NCBI GenBank assembly: GCA_031552405.1
Contig: JAVBMN010000035.1
Coordinates: 1-64,000 of the forward strand
Source of the DNA: UBA1794 sp031552405
GTDB taxonomy: Bacteria; Bacteroidota; Bacteroidia; Bacteroidales; Bacteroidaceae
Length of the DNA stretch: 64,000 nucleotides
Direction: 5' to 3'
The notes below the pieces were generated by a model. It did no database searches, was not told where the DNA came from, and worked only from the letters and a program-made list of their open reading frames with translations. This document shows, in pieces, positions 42,772 through 50,130 of the stretch. The position numbers and the translations under genes were made by a program. The number at the start of each line of letters is the position of its first letter. Position 1 is the first letter of the stretch.

Positions 42772-43808
42772 ACGGCGTAGGTGGCAAGGGTTTCAAGAAG
42801 TATGTTGTTTTCTTCGGGAGTACCTACAGTCACGCGCAGGCAGTCGCGGCATAAGGCGATGGAGGAGCGGTTGCGCACGATAATACCGCGGTCTACCAAG
42901 AAGTTATAGATGGCCTTGGCATCGGTTACCTTGGCCAGGAAGAAGTTGGCATCTGTGGGATAGATCTTCTCCGTAAGGGGTAGGTTGTCAAAGGCAGTCA
43001 TCAGGCGTTCCCGTTCCCGGATGAGTGTCTGTACCCAACGCTCTATCTGGTCGTACTGACCAAGCATCTCCGCAGCTTGTTGCTGGGTAAGCAGGTTTAC
43101 GTTATAGGGATATTTAATCTTATTAAAGATCGCAATAATCTCCGGTGCGGCGAAGGCCATCCCCAGACGGATCCCTGCCGATCCCCAAGCTTTGGAGAAG
43201 GTTTGCAGGATAATCAGGTTGGGGTATTCTTCCAGCGAGGCAGCGAAGCCGGGAGCTCCGGCAAAGTCGATATAGGCTTCGTCCAGTATTACCAGCCCGG
43301 GGAAGGAGGTGATTACCTTAATGATCTCCTCACGATCCAGCAGATTGCCGGTGGGGTTATTCGGGGAGCAGAGGAACACTGCTTTCGTATGGGCATCGGT
43401 GGCAGCCAGTACCTGCTCTGCCGAGAATTGGTACTGATCATCCAGTAGTACGCCGCGGTACTCCACGTCGTTCACTCCGGCACATACGGAGTACATGCCG
43501 TAGGTGGGATCAATGGCCACTACATTGTCCACCCGCGGTTCACAGAACGCGCGAAACACGAGGTCGATGGCTTCGTCGCTTCCATTTCCCAGAAAGATGC
43601 TTTCCGGTTTCACCTGCTTGATGGGTGAAATCATCTTCTTCAGTTCCCATTGCAGCGGGTCGGGGTAGCGGTTATAGGGGCCGTTATAAGGGTTTTCGTT
43701 GGCATCCAAAAATACGGAAGCTTCCTTGCCCTGATACTCATCGCGGGCGGACGAGTAGGGTTTCAGGCTCCATATATTGGGGCGTGTCAGTTCTTGCAGG
43801 GTTTTCAT
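42768..43808 (-). CDS. hisC: Histidinol-phosphate aminotransferase
   Basis: 346 residues, normal length. A PLP-dependent class I/II aminotransferase converting imidazole-acetol phosphate and glutamate to histidinol phosphate. Visible: substrate-binding DANENPYN (35-42), GNGSDEAID, SPNNPTGN (148-155), LDEAYIDF (175-182) and the PLP lysine Lys206 in TFSKAWGSAGIRLG. It overlaps hisD and hisB by 4 bases each, indicating coupled translation. Confidence 0.95.
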   Translation of the reverse strand: MKTLQELTRPNIWSLKPYSSARDEYQGKEASVFLDANENPYNGPYNRYPDPLQWELKKMISPIKQVKPESIFLGNGSDEAIDLVFRAFCEPRVDNVVAIDPTYGMYSVCAGVNDVEYRGVLLDDQYQFSAEQVLAATDAHTKAVFLCSPNNPTGNLLDREEIIKVITSFPGLVILDEAYIDFAGAPGFAASLEEYPNLIILQTFSKAWGSAGIRLGMAFAAPEIIAIFNKIKYPYNVNLLTQQQAAEMLGQYDQIERWVQTLIRERERLMTAFDNLPLTEKIYPTDANFFLAKVTDAKAIYNFLVDRGIIVRNRSSIALCRDCLRVTVGTPEENNILLETLATYAV

Positions 43809-45109
43809 TTCCTTTCTTTTTTGGGAGGTTGTACTTCATTCAGACGAACGGTGACGGCATTTTTGTGTCCGTCCAGCAGTTCGGCGGCAGCCATCACTTC
43901 GAGGGCCGGGCCGAGTTGGGCAATACCTTCGGGGGTGATCTCCTGAAAAGTGATCTTCTTCTGGAAGCTGTCTACGCTCACTCCGCTATACGCCTTGGCA
44001 TATCCGTTGGTAGGAAGGGTGTGGTTGGTGCCCGAGGCGTAATCGCCTGCACTCTCGGGGGTGAGGGGGCCGAGGAATACGGAGCCTGCATTTTCCACCC
44101 TTTCTGCCAGCTCCATGTAGTTGGCGGTTTGGATAATGAGGTGCTCGGGGGCATATTCATTGGTCATGGCAAGGGCTTCATCTAGGTTGTGTACCAGGAT
44201 GATCTTGCTGTGTTTCAGGGATTTCTCTGCGATGTCACGGCGTGGCAGGCGACTGAGCTGGCGCTCTACCTCATCCACCACCTTGTCAATCAGGGCTTCG
44301 CAGTCGGTAATGAGTATCGACTGGCTGTCTGCTCCATGCTCCGCCTGCGAAAGGAGGTCGGCCGCCACAAAACTGGGGTTGGCCGTGGCATCCGCCAATA
44401 CTTCCACTTCCGAAGGGCCGGCGGGCATGTCGATGGCTACATCCCGCAGGGATACCAGTTGCTTGGCAGCGGTGACGTATTGATTGCCCGGGCCGGCAAT
44501 CTTGTACACCTTCGGCACACTTTCCGTGCCGTAAGCCATGGCGGCTACGGCCTGCACGCCTCCGATCTTGAAGATCTTGTGCACACCTGCCAGTTGGGCG
44601 GCATACAGGATGGCGGGGTGCACCTTTCCCTCTTTACCCGGTGGAGTGCACAGTACGATCTCTTTGCATCCGGCAATGCGAGCCGGGATGGCCAGCATCA
44701 ATACGGTAGAGAATAGCGGGGCAGTGCCTCCGGGCACATACAAGCCTACCTTCTCGATGGCCTTTGCCTTGCGCCAGCAGGTTACTCCGGTCATGGTTTG
44801 CACGGAATAGCCTTTGTACTTCTGCTGTTCGTGGAAGGAGGTGATGTTTCGGGCTGCCAGCATAATGGCGGCTTTCAGCTCGATGGGCACCAAGGGATCC
44901 GCTTGGGCTATCTCCTCCTTACTCACTTGCAGGGAGGAGAGCTCCACTTTGTCGAAGGCAGCTCCATATTCCAGCACGGCGGCATCGCCTTCTGTCTTTA
45001 CCCGGTCGATGATCTCCTGCACTTTGTCGAAGAGCAGGCTCACATCCATAGCGGGGCGCGTCAGCAGAGCCGGCCATTCCTGGCGGAGGGGATATTTGAT
45101 GATGTTCAT
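43805..45109 (-). CDS. hisD: Histidinol dehydrogenase
   Basis: 434 residues, typical length. It oxidises histidinol to histidine in two NAD+-dependent steps. Residues matching the Escherichia coli enzyme: zinc ligands Gln255 and His258 (LLSQAEHGADS) and Asp356, catalytic pair Glu322-His323 (YAPEHLI), and the GPGNQYV nucleotide-site segment (206-212). It overlaps hisG and hisC by 4 bases each. Confidence 0.96.
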   Translation of the reverse strand: MNIIKYPLRQEWPALLTRPAMDVSLLFDKVQEIIDRVKTEGDAAVLEYGAAFDKVELSSLQVSKEEIAQADPLVPIELKAAIMLAARNITSFHEQQKYKGYSVQTMTGVTCWRKAKAIEKVGLYVPGGTAPLFSTVLMLAIPARIAGCKEIVLCTPPGKEGKVHPAILYAAQLAGVHKIFKIGGVQAVAAMAYGTESVPKVYKIAGPGNQYVTAAKQLVSLRDVAIDMPAGPSEVEVLADATANPSFVAADLLSQAEHGADSQSILITDCEALIDKVVDEVERQLSRLPRRDIAEKSLKHSKIILVHNLDEALAMTNEYAPEHLIIQTANYMELAERVENAGSVFLGPLTPESAGDYASGTNHTLPTNGYAKAYSGVSVDSFQKKITFQEITPEGIAQLGPALEVMAAAELLDGHKNAVTVRLNEVQPPKKERK

Positions 45110-45957
45110 AGAATCATTTTCTCAATGGGGGTTACTATAATGCCTTCGGCACCCATGGCTTTGAGCTTTCCGATGATCTCCCAGAAGCATTTCTCGTTGA
45201 GCACCGTGTGTACCGAGCACCAGCCTTCATCGGCCAGAGGCATTACCGTGGGGCTCTTGATACCGGGAAGTATGGCGATGATGTCCTGTAATTTATCCTT
45301 CGGGGCGTTCATACACACGTATTTCTTATCCTCGGCGGCACGTACGGATTCGATGCGGAACAGGAGTTCTTCCAGTATCTTCCGGCTCTCCTCGCTCATC
45401 TTTTTGTAGCCGATGAGCAGGGCTTCGCTCTTCATTACCACTTCCACTTCGCGCAGGCGGTTGCTCACTAAGGTAGATCCGGAGCTTACGATATCGAAGA
45501 TGGCGTCTGCCAGTCCGATACCAGGCGCTACTTCTACCGATCCGGTAATGACGTGGATCTCTGCATTTATGGCATTCTTGGCGAAAAACTTGCGCAGGAT
45601 ATTGGGGTAGGAGGTAGCGATCTTCTTGCCCTGGAACCATTTCAGATCGCTGTAGTCGATATCTTTAGGGATGGCCAGCGAAAGGCGGCATTTGCTAAAG
45701 TCTAAGCGTTTGATGAGTTCTGCATCCTCGTCTTTTTCGGCGTATTCGTTCTCGCCCACAATACCCAGGTCGGCTACTCCGGTAGCTACGGTCTGGGGGA
45801 TATCATCGTCGCGCAGAAAAAGGATTTCCACCGGGAAGTTAGGTGATTGTACCAGCAGCGTGCGCTTGTAAGAAGGTATCTTAATGTCCGATTCCTGAAG
45901 CAGGGCAACTGTTTCCTCAAAAAGGCGGCCTTTGGCCTGTACTGCAATTCTTAGCAT
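45106..45957 (-). CDS. hisG: ATP phosphoribosyltransferase, long form
   Basis: 283 residues, the hexameric long form with a C-terminal ACT-like regulatory domain (about 205-283) that mediates histidine feedback. It catalyses the first step of histidine synthesis. Visible: N-terminal MLRIAVQAKGRL, periplasmic-binding-protein-like domains with DLGIVGENEY, and the PRPP-binding segment VEVAPGIGLADAIFDIVSSGSTL. First structural gene of the operon, preceded by a His-rich leader and an attenuator. Confidence 0.96.
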   Translation of the reverse strand: MLRIAVQAKGRLFEETVALLQESDIKIPSYKRTLLVQSPNFPVEILFLRDDDIPQTVATGVADLGIVGENEYAEKDEDAELIKRLDFSKCRLSLAIPKDIDYSDLKWFQGKKIATSYPNILRKFFAKNAINAEIHVITGSVEVAPGIGLADAIFDIVSSGSTLVSNRLREVEVVMKSEALLIGYKKMSEESRKILEELLFRIESVRAAEDKKYVCMNAPKDKLQDIIAILPGIKSPTVMPLADEGWCSVHTVLNEKCFWEIIGKLKAMGAEGIIVTPIEKMIL

Positions 45958-45992
45958 ATTGTTATTTCTTTAATTAATGATTCTTATGCAAC

Positions 45993-46020
45993 AAAAAAAG
46001 GCTCACCATTCCGGCAAGCC
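45993..46020 (-). terminator. his operon attenuator
   Basis: On the minus strand GGCTTGCC-GGAAT-GGTGAGCC forms an eight-pair stem (two G-U pairs) followed by seven Ts, between the leader peptide stop and hisG. This is the terminator arm expected of His-codon-controlled attenuation. The competing antiterminator pairing was not resolved by eye. Confidence 0.85.
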
Positions 46021-46066
46021 CTCTGTATTTCTGTGTCATCTTTACACACCTCACAGCCCACCGAAA

Positions 46067-46114
46067 TTATTCGCGAGTACCATGGTGATGATGATGTATA
46101 GATGTTATTCTCAT
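46067..46114 (-). CDS. hisL: his operon leader peptide
   Basis: A 15-residue frame reads MRITSIHHHHHGTRE with five consecutive His codons (46082-46096). It lies 109 bases before hisG, just downstream of a good promoter and upstream of a T-tailed hairpin. Ribosome stalling at the His codons when charged tRNA-His is scarce would favour read-through into hisGDCB. Too short for ordinary gene calling but strongly supported by context. Confidence 0.92.
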   Translation of the reverse strand: MRITSIHHHHHGTRE

Positions 46115-46133
46115 ATTTCATTCAAATACAGTG

Positions 46134-46165
46134 CAAAAATACGTCTTCATATTGGAAACGCCAAA
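46134..46165 (-). promoter_or_regulatory. his operon promoter
   Basis: Minus-strand TATTTTTG (46134-46141) and TTTG (46162-46165) separated by 20 bases match the Bacteroides -7/-33 consensus. The leader ATG is only about 20 bases downstream. Confidence 0.75.
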
Positions 46166-46229
46166 CATTTGCGAAAGAAAAATCTCGTTTTAGTTCCAAT
46201 TTGCTTGTGGGTATTAGATTTAGCACCTA

Positions 46230-47039
46230 TCAGATCGGAAAAGAGCTTGTAGAAGCGTCTTATTAGCGTTCCCCCTTCACCTTTGATGCAACTTGCTGTT
46301 ATACAGTTTCTTATGGGTGAACCCCGCCCTTCACGAGCTTCCTGCATCGGGTTGATAATCAGTGATGTATGTGTGAAGGGTTACCCTTCACTCTCATTCA
46401 CACCGTTCGTTGGGATGTTAGGCATCCCAACGCGTCAAAACGAGGCTGTATCAAAAGCCTAAATAACCTTTTGCTGAGTTACGATTTGTAAGTGATCCGC
46501 ACGGATAGCCCGAATGGGCTTTCATTTGAATAACCCCCAGTTGGGCAAGCAAGGACGTAGTCCGCGGCGAAGCTACTGGGGGAGGATCACACCTACACAC
46601 CGTACTACCCCGAAGCGGGTTGAACAGAGATTCAACCCGCTTCGGGGTACCTGTAGAGAGAGCTGCTCTTGCCCCCAGTAGCTTCACTTCGTTACGCACT
46701 ACTGGGGGTTATTCAAATGAAAGCCCATTCGGGCATTGTGAACCTTACCCTTCACACCCTTCACAGCTACCCTTCACCCGCAAACCCTTTGTGGTAAAGG
46801 GTTACAGAAGGGGTGGATAGTGTGAAGGGTAAGGAAGTAACACTCTGGGAGGGTGAGTGTTTCCGTACTTTTCTCCTCATTAGTAACTCTTGAAATTGAT
46901 GCGCATCAGTCAAATGGTTGGTGCCCATCAGTTTAAAACTGGTGCCCACCAGCTTCTGAAGTCGTGCGCTCGAGTTCTGAAATCGCAGCGCTGAAATTGA
47001 GCAATCTCAGGCCTGTCTTTTTGAAACTCAGACCTGAGG
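46230..47039. repeat. Dense intergenic repeat nest including composite copy C
   Basis: No gene is supported here. From left: CCCTTCAC/GTGAAGGG motifs (about 46270-46395), hairpin CGTTGGGATG/CATCCCAACG (46408-46432), a one-armed copy of the 72-bp element (46441-46486), the triple-nested palindrome (46508-46734), an outer inverted pair CTTACCCTTCACAC / GTGTGAAGGGTAAG around a CCCTTTGTGGTAAAGGG hairpin (about 46743-46832), the GGTGCCCACCAG-type module (46895-46970), and two direct CTCAGGCCTG-type repeats (46995-47039) ending at the dsbD stop codon. Confidence 0.75.
46508..46734. repeat. Triple-nested perfect inverted repeat
   Basis: Three perfect inverted repeats share one axis: outer 34 bp (46508-46541 with 46701-46734, starting GCCCGAATGGGC), middle 14 bp GAAGCTACTGGGGG (46569-46582 with 46672-46685), inner 19 bp (46606-46624 with 46631-46649, starting TACCCCGAAGCGGG). 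The 227-bp unit can fold into a long interrupted hairpin or cruciform. No ORF of interest is inside. Confidence 0.9.
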
Positions 47040-49085
47040 TTAGTGAAGCGTAGCGCTGTGGTTTTCTGAGAAAAGCTTCAGTCCATTACTCAGAAACTCC
47101 CGAAACTCAGAAGTTCGTTCTGTGAATCCCATGGGGGCGGAGAGGGGCATCCCGTCAGTATCGGTCAGAACATAAAAGGGCTGGGCATTGGCGCCGAACT
47201 TCATGCGTTGCAGATAGCTCCATTTCTCGCCCACGGTTTCAAGGGTGAGTGGGGCGTTGTTTTCTTTGACATACATGGGGGCGGGCAGCGCCTGGCGGTC
47301 ATCTACATAGAGGGAGATGAGGACGTATTGCCCCATGAGTTGCTGTACGTGCGGATCGAGCCATACGGAACTTTCCATTTTGCGGCAGTTCACGCAGCCA
47401 TATCCGGTGAAATCCAGCATGACGGGCAGGTGATGCTTGCGGGCGTAGGCCATTCCCTCGTCGAAATCGCGGAAGTGATTGGGCTGTTCGCTGCCTGCAT
47501 TACGGTATTCCGCAGGAGGGAGGAAGCCGCTAATGGCATGAAGTGGGTTGCCGTTTAAGCCACCGAAGAGGTAGACCAGGAAGGGGACCAGGATCAGTAC
47601 CCCACCCAATTGTATGGCGCGGTTGGGTCTCTTCTTCTTTTCGTCGTGCGGAAAACGGATTACTCCTACCAGATACAGCAGCAGTCCCAGTGTGAGTACG
47701 ATCCACAGTACAAGGAACGTGGTGCGACTCAGCAGCCCCCATCCATAGGCCAGATCCGCCACGGAGAAGAACTTGAGGGCGAAACCAAACTCGATGAATG
47801 CCAGCGTCACCTTGATGCGGTTCATCCAGGCGCCCGATTTGGGCATCTTCTTCATCCACGAGGGGAAGAGCGCGAAGAGCGTAAAGGGCAATGCCAGTGC
47901 CAGTGCGAAACCACCCATGCCGAGGGCCGGGCCCAGTATCTCGCCCCGACTGGACACATCTACCAGAAGGAAACCGATGATAGGGCCTGTGCAGGAGAAG
48001 GATACCACTACCAGCGTAAAGGCCATCAGAAGAATGGCCAGCAGCCCCCCGGCACGTTCTGTGCGAGCATTCATCCGGCTGCTCCACGAGGCGGGCAGTT
48101 CCAGCTCGAAGTAGCCCAGAAAGGAGATACCGAACACGATCAGCAGCAGAAAGCATACAATATTGAATACCGCATTGGTAGAGAGTTCATTCAGCGCTGT
48201 AGCTCCAAAAAGGAGGGTGATGGCGATTCCCAAGAACAGGTAGATACTGAAAATGGATATCCCGTACAACACCGCATCGCGGATGCCCTTCTTCCGGTCG
48301 GCACTGCGTTTCAAGAAGAAACTCACCGTAAGCGGGATGATGGGCCACACGCAGGGGGTGAGCAGGGCCAGCAAGCCCCCCACAAATCCCGCCAGTAGTA
48401 CATATAATAAGGTGTGCGAAGCGCCGCTTTCCTGCTGTTGCATTTCTTCCAGCTCCCGGGTAACGGGGTTCCAGTAGTCGGGCAGGGTGTGTTTTGCAGC
48501 CGCCAGTCGGGCTTTCTCGGCAGCTTGCATGGCGGCAATGTGTGCCAGTGAATCCCGTTCGTGCTTCCTGGCGGCGGCCAGGGCGGCTTTCTGTGCCAGT
48601 GCTTCCTGTTCTTCGGGCGAAAATTCTTTGGGCTTTACCTCGCCGGTAAAGGCAAAGGGGACCTTGGTGGGAGGGATGCAAGTCTTGTCATCGCAGGCAC
48701 CGTAGGTAAGGCTTCCGGCCACATTGTAGGTTTTGCCGGTGTAGCGCACACGTTGTACAAAGGTGACGGTGCCTTCGTAATAGCGGACATCCATGCCGAA
48801 GAGGTCGTCAAACTTGGCGATTTCATTGCCGCGGCCTTTCAAATCACCCAGTGAAGTGATGCCTTCCGTTTCGCTCCATTTCAGTGCGGCGGAGATAGGC
48901 CCTCCTTCGGGCATGTGGGTGGAGTACACATGCCATCCTTTTTCAATGGTGAGCTGTATGTGCAGCTCCGCTTCCTCGGGGGACAGTTCCACCCATTCCG
49001 TTGTACTTTGTACGGGGTTCAGGATTTGTGCGGACAATAGGCCGCATACCAGCAGGGTAAGGGAAAGAAGAAAAAGTCGCTTCAT
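47040..49085 (-). CDS. dsbD: Thiol:disulfide interchange protein DsbD
   Basis: 681 residues. A signal peptide (1-19) is followed by a periplasmic N-terminal DsbD-like domain (about 22-155, with Cys pair in YGACDDKTCIPP), a charged Ala/Lys/Glu-rich helix (about 160-215), the eight-TM transporter domain (about 225-520; membrane cysteines in TPCVWP and SCTGP) and a C-terminal thioredoxin-like domain with active site CVNC (Cys564-Cys567). It passes electrons from cytosolic thioredoxin to the periplasm for disulfide isomerisation, cytochrome maturation or peroxide repair. Monocistronic. Confidence 0.93.
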   Translation of the reverse strand: MKRLFLLSLTLLVCGLLSAQILNPVQSTTEWVELSPEEAELHIQLTIEKGWHVYSTHMPEGGPISAALKWSETEGITSLGDLKGRGNEIAKFDDLFGMDVRYYEGTVTFVQRVRYTGKTYNVAGSLTYGACDDKTCIPPTKVPFAFTGEVKPKEFSPEEQEALAQKAALAAARKHERDSLAHIAAMQAAEKARLAAAKHTLPDYWNPVTRELEEMQQQESGASHTLLYVLLAGFVGGLLALLTPCVWPIIPLTVSFFLKRSADRKKGIRDAVLYGISIFSIYLFLGIAITLLFGATALNELSTNAVFNIVCFLLLIVFGISFLGYFELELPASWSSRMNARTERAGGLLAILLMAFTLVVVSFSCTGPIIGFLLVDVSSRGEILGPALGMGGFALALALPFTLFALFPSWMKKMPKSGAWMNRIKVTLAFIEFGFALKFFSVADLAYGWGLLSRTTFLVLWIVLTLGLLLYLVGVIRFPHDEKKKRPNRAIQLGGVLILVPFLVYLFGGLNGNPLHAISGFLPPAEYRNAGSEQPNHFRDFDEGMAYARKHHLPVMLDFTGYGCVNCRKMESSVWLDPHVQQLMGQYVLISLYVDDRQALPAPMYVKENNAPLTLETVGEKWSYLQRMKFGANAQPFYVLTDTDGMPLSAPMGFTERTSEFREFLSNGLKLFSENHSATLH

Positions 49086-49131
49086 GGACGAAAGGGTTTA
49101 GGTGGTGGCTTGTTGAACGATGTGGTTTCCT

Positions 49132-49158
49132 GTAGGGGCAGATTCAATCCGCCCCTAC
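49132..49158. terminator. Short GC-rich hairpin
   Basis: GTAGGGGC (49132-49139) and GCCCCTAC (49151-49158) form an 8-bp stem between dsbD and the Dabb gene. It lacks a T-run and resembles a dispersed hairpin repeat more than a strong terminator; a similar GGGCGG hairpin is at 2383-2401. Confidence 0.45.
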
Positions 49159-49167
49159 GGAATGTTG

Positions 49168-49458
49168 TTAAAATTCATAGTCCACGCAGGCACGGTTCTC
49201 CTTGTGTGGCCCGATGATCTTAGCGGCGGCCTGGTGATCGGGGTGTACGGCGTAGCGGTTTACATCGTCCAGTGAGTCGAATTCGCTGACAAGAGCCACG
49301 TCATACGCCTCTTCGGGGTTTGTATTGAAGCGTACTTCGATGTGACGGATCCAGGGGATCACGGCGGGCAGGGCTTCGATGGCTGCTTTGAAGTGGCTCA
49401 TTACATACTGCTTCTCGGAAGAGTCTTTCAGTTGGAATAATACAATGTGACGTATCAT
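49168..49458 (-). CDS. Dabb-family (stress-responsive alpha/beta barrel) protein
   Basis: 96 residues, the normal length for a single dimeric alpha-beta barrel domain: MIRHIVLFQLKD at the start, central IRHIEVRFN, and ALVSEFDSLDDVNRYAVHPDHQ near the end. Family members include stress proteins and small cyclases or oxygenases; no catalytic residues identify a reaction here. It begins 18 bases after the DUF3109 gene, so they are probably co-transcribed. Confidence 0.88.
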   Translation of the reverse strand: MIRHIVLFQLKDSSEKQYVMSHFKAAIEALPAVIPWIRHIEVRFNTNPEEAYDVALVSEFDSLDDVNRYAVHPDHQAAAKIIGPHKENRACVDYEF

Positions 49459-49476
49459 GTTATTTGGGGTTAAAAG

Positions 49477-50058
49477 TTACAAGTATCCATGTTTGGTGAG
49501 CTCCTCATTTACGTTTTCCAGTTCCTGATACCAAGCTTCGCCGAATTTCGTGATAAGAGGATCGCGCAGGAAGCGATAGAGGGGCAGGTTTTCTTTTTGT
49601 CCTAGGATGGGGGCGGCTTTGCACACGTCCCAGCGGTGGTAGCTAAGGGCGCGAAATTCCGGATACTGCTTGATGCGTACGGGGTACAGGTAGCAGGAGA
49701 TGGGTTTACGGAAAGGAATCTTCCCTTCGCGGTAGGCCAGTTCCACGGCGCAGTAGCAGCACCCTTTTTCATCGTAGCAGGTAAATACACAGTCTTTGCC
49801 GTTCACGATGGAGGTGACACAGTCGGCCTCGTCATCTATGTACGATACGCCCTGACGGGCAATGACCTCACGGGCGGCAGGGGAGAGTCGCTCCTCTATA
49901 AAGGGCAGGGCTTCCTCCAGCGCTTTTACCTCTTCTGCTTCCAGCGGGGCGCCGGCGTCTCCTTCTATGCAACACGTGCCCTTGCAGGCGCTCAGGTCGC
50001 AGCAGTACTTCTCCCGAAAGAGGTCGAGGGATACTATTACATCGTCTATTTGAATCAT
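49477..50058 (-). CDS. DUF3109 family cysteine-rich protein
   Basis: 193 residues. A Cys cluster near the N-terminus (CCDLSACKGTCC), further cysteines in CVTSIVNGKDCVF and GCCYCAVE, and C in SCYLYPVRI match the DUF3109 family (YkgJ-like CxxCxxxCC proteins), thought to bind zinc or an Fe-S centre. Cytosolic. Widely conserved in Bacteroidetes, no assigned role. A 14-bp perfect hairpin (50074-50107) separates it from gpmI upstream. Confidence 0.86.
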   Translation of the reverse strand: MIQIDDVIVSLDLFREKYCCDLSACKGTCCIEGDAGAPLEAEEVKALEEALPFIEERLSPAAREVIARQGVSYIDDEADCVTSIVNGKDCVFTCYDEKGCCYCAVELAYREGKIPFRKPISCYLYPVRIKQYPEFRALSYHRWDVCKAAPILGQKENLPLYRFLRDPLITKFGEAWYQELENVNEELTKHGYL

Positions 50059-50073
50059 ATCTTAGTATAAGAA

Positions 50074-50107
50074 CGCATAGAGACGCAGGGTATTGCGTCT
50101 CTATGCG
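50074..50107 (-). terminator. gpmI terminator-like hairpin
   Basis: CGCATAGAGACGCA (50074-50087) with TGCGTCTCTATGCG (50094-50107) is a 14-bp perfect stem with a 6-base loop, just past the gpmI stop. The T-tract is weak. Confidence 0.6.
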
Positions 50108-50130
50108 GTTAGGTATTGAGAAATTGCAGT

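Noticed and set aside
46147..46949. Short open frames (60-82 codons) in the repeat nest
   Set aside because: They run through perfect inverted repeats on both strands and show no protein-like composition.
47610..48398. 262-codon plus-strand frame opposite dsbD
   Set aside because: Gln/Gly/Arg-rich, low-complexity translation inside a clear membrane-protein gene on the other strand.
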